From assembly GCA_034429475.1 (NCBI GenBank), contig DAOUGD010000294.1, forward strand, positions 1 to 64,000: 64,000 nucleotides of DNA, read 5' to 3'. Origin of the DNA: JAKQHY01 sp034429475 (GTDB lineage Bacteria; Chloroflexota; Anaerolineae; B4-G1; SLSP01). A program made the position numbers and the translations under genes. The notes beneath the pieces were generated by a model. That model worked only from the letters and a program-made list of their open reading frames with translations, did no database searches and was not told where the DNA came from. Position 1 is the first letter of the stretch. Each line of letters opens with the position of its first letter. This document shows positions 59,342 to 64,000 of the stretch, one piece after another.

Positions 59342-59510
59342 GCGAATGAGCGAAAAAGCGATAAAGCGAATGAGCGAAAAAGCGAATGAGCGAAAAAGCG
59401 AATGAGCGATAAAGCGAATGAGCGAAAAAGCGAATGAGCGAATCGCTTTATCGCTTGCTCGCTTTATCGCCTTATCGCTTGCTCGCTTTATCGCTTTATC
59501 ATACTTTTAA
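59342..59510. repeat. Long octad repeat array
   Basis: About nine GAGCGAAAAAGCGAAT-type units are followed by eight CGCTTTATCGCTTGCT units in the opposite sense, forming one very large hairpin. It is the biggest repeat in the window and fills the whole gap between two genes of one probable operon. Confidence 0.95.
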
Positions 59511-59519
59511 GGAGAGATT

Positions 59520-60278
59520 ATGGCAGCACCCATTGGATTGCAACTGTATTCAGTGCGCGAGTACGCGCAGGTTGAGGGATATGAGGCCGTCGTCCGCAAG
59601 GTGGCGGCGATGGGGTATGTGGGGGTGGAGCCGGCGGGTTTCCCCGGTTCGACGGCGGAAGCGGCGGGCAAGCTCTACAAGGAGCTGGGCCTGGTCGTAC
59701 CGAGCGCGCACACCGCGCTGCCGCTGGGCGATCAGCAGAACGAGGTTCTGGATGCGATGGCGGCCATTGGCTGCCCGCGCCTCATTTCCGGCAAGGGACC
59801 GGGCGACTTCGAGACGCTCGACAAGATCAAGGCGACGTGCGAGCTGTTCAACGAGGCCAACGCCGTGGCGCGCGCCGCCGGGCTGACCTTTGGCATCCAC
59901 AACCACTGGTGGGAATACCTTCAGGTGGAAGGGCGCTACGTCTACGAAGTGATGCTGGAACTGCTGTCGCCGGATATCTTCTTCGAGATTGACACGTATT
60001 GGGTCAATACGGCGGGCGTGAATCCGGCGGACGTGGTGCGGAAGTTTGGGGCGCGCGCGCCGCTGCTGCACATCAAGGACGGGCCGTGCGTCAAGACTGA
60101 GCCGATGACGGCAGTGGGCGACGGTGTGATGGATTTCGGGGCCATCTTCGAGGCCGGGAAGCTGCACACGGAGTGGGCCATCGTGGAGATTGACCGCTGC
60201 ACCGGTTCGATGTGGACGGCAGTGGAGCGGAGTTATGCGTACCTCGTGGGGAAGGGATTGGCGCGGGGGAATCGGTAG
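59520..60278 (+). CDS. Sugar phosphate isomerase/epimerase-like TIM barrel
   Basis: The 252-residue cytoplasmic protein belongs to the xylose-isomerase-like barrel family. It begins with APIGLQLYSVREYA and has FGIHNHWWEY (metal-binding His and catalytic Glu region, about residues 125-134), FFEIDTYWV (about 153-161), LHIKDG and WAIVEIDRC near the end. Such enzymes isomerise or epimerise inosose, keto sugars or hydroxypyruvate. AAGGAGAG precedes the ATG. With ThuA and Gfo/Idh/MocA it makes a common cyclitol/sugar degradation set. Confidence 0.88.
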   Translation: MAAPIGLQLYSVREYAQVEGYEAVVRKVAAMGYVGVEPAGFPGSTAEAAGKLYKELGLVVPSAHTALPLGDQQNEVLDAMAAIGCPRLISGKGPGDFETLDKIKATCELFNEANAVARAAGLTFGIHNHWWEYLQVEGRYVYEVMLELLSPDIFFEIDTYWVNTAGVNPADVVRKFGARAPLLHIKDGPCVKTEPMTAVGDGVMDFGAIFEAGKLHTEWAIVEIDRCTGSMWTAVERSYAYLVGKGLARGNR

Positions 60279-60292
60279 ACGGTAGACGGTAG

Positions 60293-60322
60293 ACGGTAGA
60301 CAGGGGATACTCTGTCTACCGT
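60293..60322. terminator. Hairpin, possible terminator
   Basis: ACGGTAGACAG (60293-60303) pairs perfectly with CTGTCTACCGT (60312-60322) and is followed by TTAGTTTTT. The left arm is part of AGACGGT tandem heptads. It could terminate the isomerase transcript. Confidence 0.5.
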
Positions 60323-60348
60323 TTAGTTTTTAAAGAGAGGGAGTGAAT

Positions 60349-61113
60349 TCATTGCTGCAAGAACGCGCCGATCACTTGTGCGGCGCGTTCTTTGCCGGAT
60401 TTTCCGCTGCTGTACATGCGAGTCATAGGGATGGGATCGCCGTCGCGGGTGGTCAGTTCGACGCGGTAGGTGGTGCCGCCTTTGCTGCTGCGTGACCAAC
60501 CGATTTGCGCGCCGGTGAGGTCGCGCAGGGGGTATTCGGCGACTTTGACGCCAAGCAGGGTTTCGCGGCGGTGGGTGACGAGTCCCTGGATGCGGTCAAA
60601 CGTCCAGGTCGTGAAATACATCTGGATGCAGCCAATGAACGTCCCGCCGCCAACCAAGAAGAAGATCGCGCCGATCCACATATCCTTTACGCCGCCCTGG
60701 GACACGTTTAGCTGGGACAGGTTGGGGGATTTCATAAAGGTGTTGATGTCCGTCACGATGCGGTTGTGCGTGTTGTACCCGGAAGAACCGTAAGGCGTGA
60801 AGTTGCGCTCGCCCGCGGCGGTGATCAGGATGACGCGGTAAGTGTCGCGCTTGCTGCGGTGGCTGACATGCAGGCGCGCTCCTTGCAGGTCGTTCAACGG
60901 TTCTTTGTCCAGTTCCAGTCCCAGCAAGGTGCGCGTCAACCGGCAGGCGATGGCGGCGCGCGGCGCGCGCTCGCACGCCAGACGACTTTCGGTCCCCATC
61001 ATGCCCACCAGCAGAAGCCCGATGCCGCCGAAAACGAGTCCGGCCAGGAGAAGGAGCCAGAAATCGCCGGGACGTAAAATCAACGTATGGTCGTCTTGGT
61101 GCAGGATATTCAT
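60349..61113 (-). CDS. Hypothetical membrane protein with internal duplication
   Basis: I do not recognise this 254-residue protein. Two helices in the middle to N-terminal part (about residues 19-42 and 145-170) separate two similar beta-rich soluble modules. LLGLELDKEPLNDLQGARLH in the first half matches LLGVKVAEYPLRDLTGAQIG in the second, and each is followed by a TYRVxL strand and a short helix. The modules resemble the PH-like domains of small bacterial membrane proteins. AGAGGCG precedes the ATG. It stands alone between two AGACGGT hairpins. Confidence 0.65.
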   Translation of the reverse strand: MNILHQDDHTLILRPGDFWLLLLAGLVFGGIGLLLVGMMGTESRLACERAPRAAIACRLTRTLLGLELDKEPLNDLQGARLHVSHRSKRDTYRVILITAAGERNFTPYGSSGYNTHNRIVTDINTFMKSPNLSQLNVSQGGVKDMWIGAIFFLVGGGTFIGCIQMYFTTWTFDRIQGLVTHRRETLLGVKVAEYPLRDLTGAQIGWSRSSKGGTTYRVELTTRDGDPIPMTRMYSSGKSGKERAAQVIGAFLQQ

Positions 61114-61151
61114 AGAGCGCCTCTTGCCAGTAAGGTAAGATGACCTGAAAA

Positions 61152-61185
61152 AGACGGTAGACAGGGTCGCCCCTGCCTACCGTCT
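61152..61185. repeat. AGACGGT-type hairpin
   Basis: AGACGGTAGACAGGG pairs with CCCTGCCTACCGTCT (one mismatch) around TCGC. It is related to the hairpin at 60293-60322 on the other side of the small membrane protein gene. Confidence 0.85.
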
Positions 61186-61205
61186 TGCTTATGAACCTGC
61201 TCTGG

Positions 61206-64000
61206 TTACTGGCCGAAGCCGCGCAGGACCAGGGGGAGGAAGATGTAGTGATCCTCGCTGACGAGCGGAATGTTCGCCGGCGCGATGTCGTACATCTCGT
61301 ACAGATCCTGCAATTCGATCTGGTTGACGATCTCGTCCCCGTCTGGGGTGGGATCGCTTACCTGAACGTTGAACCGGATGATCGCCGGAACGCCGAAGAG
61401 CGTCCCGCCCTCAGGCACGGATGGGAAGTTGGCGGTGTGCGCCGTCAACACGCCGCCGGTGATGGTGACGACGGAGCCTTGCGGGAACCCGCCAGCGGTC
61501 AGGCTGTCGGCCACGTAAGTCACACCCGCGGGCAAGGTGTCGGTGAGGCGGAACGCTGCGCCCAGATCGCCGGTGTTGGCAATGGTGATGGTGTAGGTCA
61601 GGATTTCCCCGGCCGCGGCTTCACCGCTGCCATCGGCGTCGGCCACGGTCTTGGTGGAGCTGGAGAGGTCGGAGCTGGCGAACCGCAAGCGACCTTCGAC
61701 AACCGGCGCGATGGGGGCCGTCTGAGCGTCTACGTAGTCAATGACGGAATCCCGCACGTAGTACTGCGTGTCCGCCACAATCTGGTTCAGCGGCCAGATG
61801 GTCTCGCCGTCGTTGTTGAAGTTGCAGGAGCCGGCGGCGATGTAGTTGACTGTGGAGACGCGGTACGTATGGGCCGCATCAAAGACGACTTCTGTGCCAT
61901 CGTAGGACAGCGCGACGACGTTGTCGCCATTGGGCATTTCGTACATACCCGGATCGGCGTAGGTGATGATGCCGCCCGCGCTAATGTCGAGCATACAGGT
62001 GGTGTAGTAGGAGTAGCCGCCGTGATCCGCCGTATATTTGTAATACCAGTAGTTGCGATAGCCGCGCTCCAGGATCGCCTTGAGCTGCACGCCGTTCAAC
62101 TCGAAAGCCACCAACGAGTTCTCGTAGGGCATCAGATCGAACATGTGACCCTTGGTGATCGTGACGGGATCGGTGGCAGTGGCACCATCGGCTATGATGT
62201 ATTTTGGCTTCGTCATAGCCCCGGAGAGGTGGAAGTCTACATCAATCCCTTCTTTGTCCAACGCCCAGACCGCTGCATCTACTTGCAAGTTGGCGGCGTT
62301 GGTTTCCTCCGTGTAGGCCATCATCCCATCCAGTGGGACGGTGGTGTAGCCGATGGGGGTGGCGTTGTAGGCGTCAATCTCCGCCAGGAACGGGTCAAGG
62401 TAGGCTTGCAGATCAGCGTCGGCGGCGGTGCTGCTGCTGGTGGGGATGAGGTAGCCGGTGCGCCAGGCGATCTCGTAGCCGTCGGTTTCGTTGCCTGTGA
62501 ACCCGATGTTAATGACGCCGAGGTTGCCGGCATAGCGGTAGCTCTGCGCCACCAGCGTGCCGGTGGGGTTGACAGTGGAGCTGATGATGACCGCCGGGTT
62601 GATCCGCGTGTGGCTGTGCCCGCCGATGATCACATCAATGCCGGGGACGCCCTCAGCGATGAGCTTGTCGCTGTCTACTTCGCCGCCGTAAGGCTCGTAG
62701 CCGACGTGGGTGAGGCCGATCAACAGGTCGGGGTCTTCGTTGGCGCGCAGCGTGGGCACCAACGATTGCGCGGTCTCAGTCGCCGGATGGAAGGTGAGAC
62801 CGGGAATGTTGGTGGGCAACTCATAGCGGTACACGCGCGGGTTCGTCAGGCCGAAGATGGCGATGTCCAGACCCTCCACGGTCATGGTGATGTAGTCGCG
62901 CAGGTCAATCTGATCCAGCCCGTAGCTGCCGTCGTCATCCAGGTTGGCGCTTCCCAACAGCGGGAAGTTGACCTGCTTCAACATGGTGATAAACGTCGAG
63001 GGGCCGAAGTTGAACTCGTGGTTGCCAAGGGTCATGGCTTTGTATCCCAACAAATTCATGCCCCCTGCAATGGGATTATCGGGGCGATCCTTGAAGAAGT
63101 AGGCGAAGGCGTTGCCCTGGAAGGTGTCGCCCGCATCCAACAGGATAGCATTGGGGTTGATCGCGCGTTGCTGCTTGATCAGCGTGGCGATGCGCGCCAT
63201 ACCGCCGCCGTAGGTGTCGGCGGCCCAACTGCCGTGCGTGTCGTTGGTGTGCAGGAGGGTGATGACCTTGTCGGCCTTGGGGTGGGCGGTGATGCGCCCT
63301 TCCAATGCGGGCGTGATGGGGGAGAATTCTTTGATGTAACCGGATAACGCCTCGTCCAACGCGGGGCCAAAGTCGTAGGGGTTGATGGCGTAGTCGCGGA
63401 ACATGGTGTAGCCATCGCCGCCCTTGCGCATAAAGTCATTGGTCACGACTTTGTACACGGCATTGGGATCGAGCGGGACATACGCTGTGCCATTCCAAAC
63501 TTCTGCCTGCGTGACGCGGGAGCCGACCGCCTTGACGGGGTCGAAGTAATAGCGGAGGCCGGAAACCTGGGCGAACCCGCCGTTCTCGCTCGGATAACGG
63601 CTGAGGCCGTTTTCCAACGCGGCGATCACGTGCGTGCCGGTCAACTCAAAGGTGGCGATAGCGTTGCCAAAGGGCAGCGTCTCCAACACGTCGCCCATCG
63701 TGATCTCGCCGGCCATAATCGGGGCGCGCACGCCGCCGCCGTTCTGGAAGGCGATCTGATAGCCGGCCCCGGGGTTGGCCTGGTTGGCTTCCCAGAGCAT
63801 GGCGTCGGCCACCAGGTTGCCTATGAGACATTCTCCCAGGCGGCAGATACGCGCGCCGGCGACCGAGATCGGCAGGTCCACCGTAGTGGTTCCGACCTGC
63901 GTGGTGATCAACGTCTGGATGGCCGGTCGGTATTTGTCGAGGATAGTTTCCATCGTGGCCGACTTGGTGACCTCGGCGCTGACGTAAATCGGGTTGCCGT
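61206..64000 (-). CDS. Tandem 5'-nucleotidase (UshA-like), N-terminus outside the window
   Basis: The frame is open through the end of the window, so this is a partial gene of at least 931 codons. It begins inside a 5'-nucleotidase C-terminal domain. A complete second unit follows with the metallophosphoesterase motifs LLHTNDTHG (about 63240), LLDAGDTFQG, LGNHEFNFG (about 63020) and IIGGHSHT (about 62615), then its own nucleotidase C-terminal domain. A DUF11-like domain (about 61370-61660) and the tail YIFLPLVLRGFGQ end the protein. Such enzymes release phosphate from nucleotides outside the cell. An ATG at 63953 is internal and not the start. Confidence 0.9.
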   Translation of the reverse strand, partial: GNPIYVSAEVTKSATMETILDKYRPAIQTLITTQVGTTTVDLPISVAGARICRLGECLIGNLVADAMLWEANQANPGAGYQIAFQNGGGVRAPIMAGEITMGDVLETLPFGNAIATFELTGTHVIAALENGLSRYPSENGGFAQVSGLRYYFDPVKAVGSRVTQAEVWNGTAYVPLDPNAVYKVVTNDFMRKGGDGYTMFRDYAINPYDFGPALDEALSGYIKEFSPITPALEGRITAHPKADKVITLLHTNDTHGSWAADTYGGGMARIATLIKQQRAINPNAILLDAGDTFQGNAFAYFFKDRPDNPIAGGMNLLGYKAMTLGNHEFNFGPSTFITMLKQVNFPLLGSANLDDDGSYGLDQIDLRDYITMTVEGLDIAIFGLTNPRVYRYELPTNIPGLTFHPATETAQSLVPTLRANEDPDLLIGLTHVGYEPYGGEVDSDKLIAEGVPGIDVIIGGHSHTRINPAVIISSTVNPTGTLVAQSYRYAGNLGVINIGFTGNETDGYEIAWRTGYLIPTSSSTAADADLQAYLDPFLAEIDAYNATPIGYTTVPLDGMMAYTEETNAANLQVDAAVWALDKEGIDVDFHLSGAMTKPKYIIADGATATDPVTITKGHMFDLMPYENSLVAFELNGVQLKAILERGYRNYWYYKYTADHGGYSYYTTCMLDISAGGIITYADPGMYEMPNGDNVVALSYDGTEVVFDAAHTYRVSTVNYIAAGSCNFNNDGETIWPLNQIVADTQYYVRDSVIDYVDAQTAPIAPVVEGRLRFASSDLSSSTKTVADADGSGEAAAGEILTYTITIANTGDLGAAFRLTDTLPAGVTYVADSLTAGGFPQGSVVTITGGVLTAHTANFPSVPEGGTLFGVPAIIRFNVQVSDPTPDGDEIVNQIELQDLYEMYDIAPANIPLVSEDHYIFLPLVLRGFGQ

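Noticed and set aside
59342..59510. Possible CRISPR array
   Set aside because: Units are only about 8 bases, in tandem without spacers, and reverse halfway; no cas genes are near.
61185..63347. A 720-codon plus-strand frame opposite the nucleotidase
   Set aside because: The minus strand carries all phosphoesterase motifs; the plus frame has none and begins in a repeat.
63830..63953. ATG 63953 as the start of the nucleotidase
   Set aside because: The frame stays open to the window edge and the residues after it are the middle of a nucleotidase C-terminal domain.

Overview
The window looks like a chromosomal segment of a GC-rich, non-cultured-type Chloroflexota (Anaerolineae-like) bacterium. 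This is an inference from style: Pro/Thr-rich (TPTPTP) linkers after membrane anchors, secreted proteins ending in a FLPLV-type tail, a receptor kinase with an NBR1-type Ig ectodomain, an X25/CBM41 amylopullulanase, leaderless-looking promoters, and very abundant short tandem heptad/octad/nonad repeats folded as hairpins in nearly every gap. No rRNA, tRNA or CRISPR array was seen.

Layout. 1-12,658: three polytopic GT-C-like membrane glycosyltransferases (232-2694 +, 2764-4947 -, 10712-12658 -) surround an aconitase-X large subunit, an APH-like phosphotransferase and an overlapping ABC-F/coaE/membrane-protein operon. 13,014-23,719: an ACT-domain protein, a receptor Ser/Thr kinase and a 2570-residue secreted amylopullulanase with its own terminator. 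23,917-29,605: small housekeeping or metabolic genes (Pcm, DUF364, histidine phosphatase, DUF2085, acetyltransferase-like, GPH sugar symporter). 29,746-30,497: a regulator fusing an XRE helix-turn-helix to an RNA polymerase alpha C-terminal domain, and a 67-residue gene whose promoter carries two matching palindromes.

30,498-42,735 is an AT-richer block without the host-type repeats, probably acquired. It carries three very large genes in one direction: a metallophosphoesterase-STAND ATPase, a membrane-spanning STAND ATPase-TPR-kinase-ectodomain receptor, and a DUF11-repeat surface protein with a C10 tract. This is the best candidate for an undescribed sensing or conflict system.

42,759-60,278 is a catabolic region: a glycosidase-like protein, an enolase-superfamily enzyme, a glycyl-radical enzyme with its activase and an unusual Cys-His-Trp active-site motif, a secreted glycosidase-like protein, another GT-C protein, a UroD-family protein, TetR plus SDR, a dual-specificity phosphatase, ThuA, Gfo/Idh/MocA and a sugar isomerase-like TIM barrel. 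These suggest breakdown of sugars, cyclitols or uronates. The window ends inside a tandem-unit 5'-nucleotidase.

The second theme is invasion of genes by small palindromic repeats. At least six such elements sit inside otherwise intact reading frames (two glycosyltransferases, AcnX twice, and the glycyl-radical enzyme), where they encode in-frame extra peptides, usually in loops. Starts given below were moved downstream of the longest open frame wherever a repeat had extended the frame upstream.
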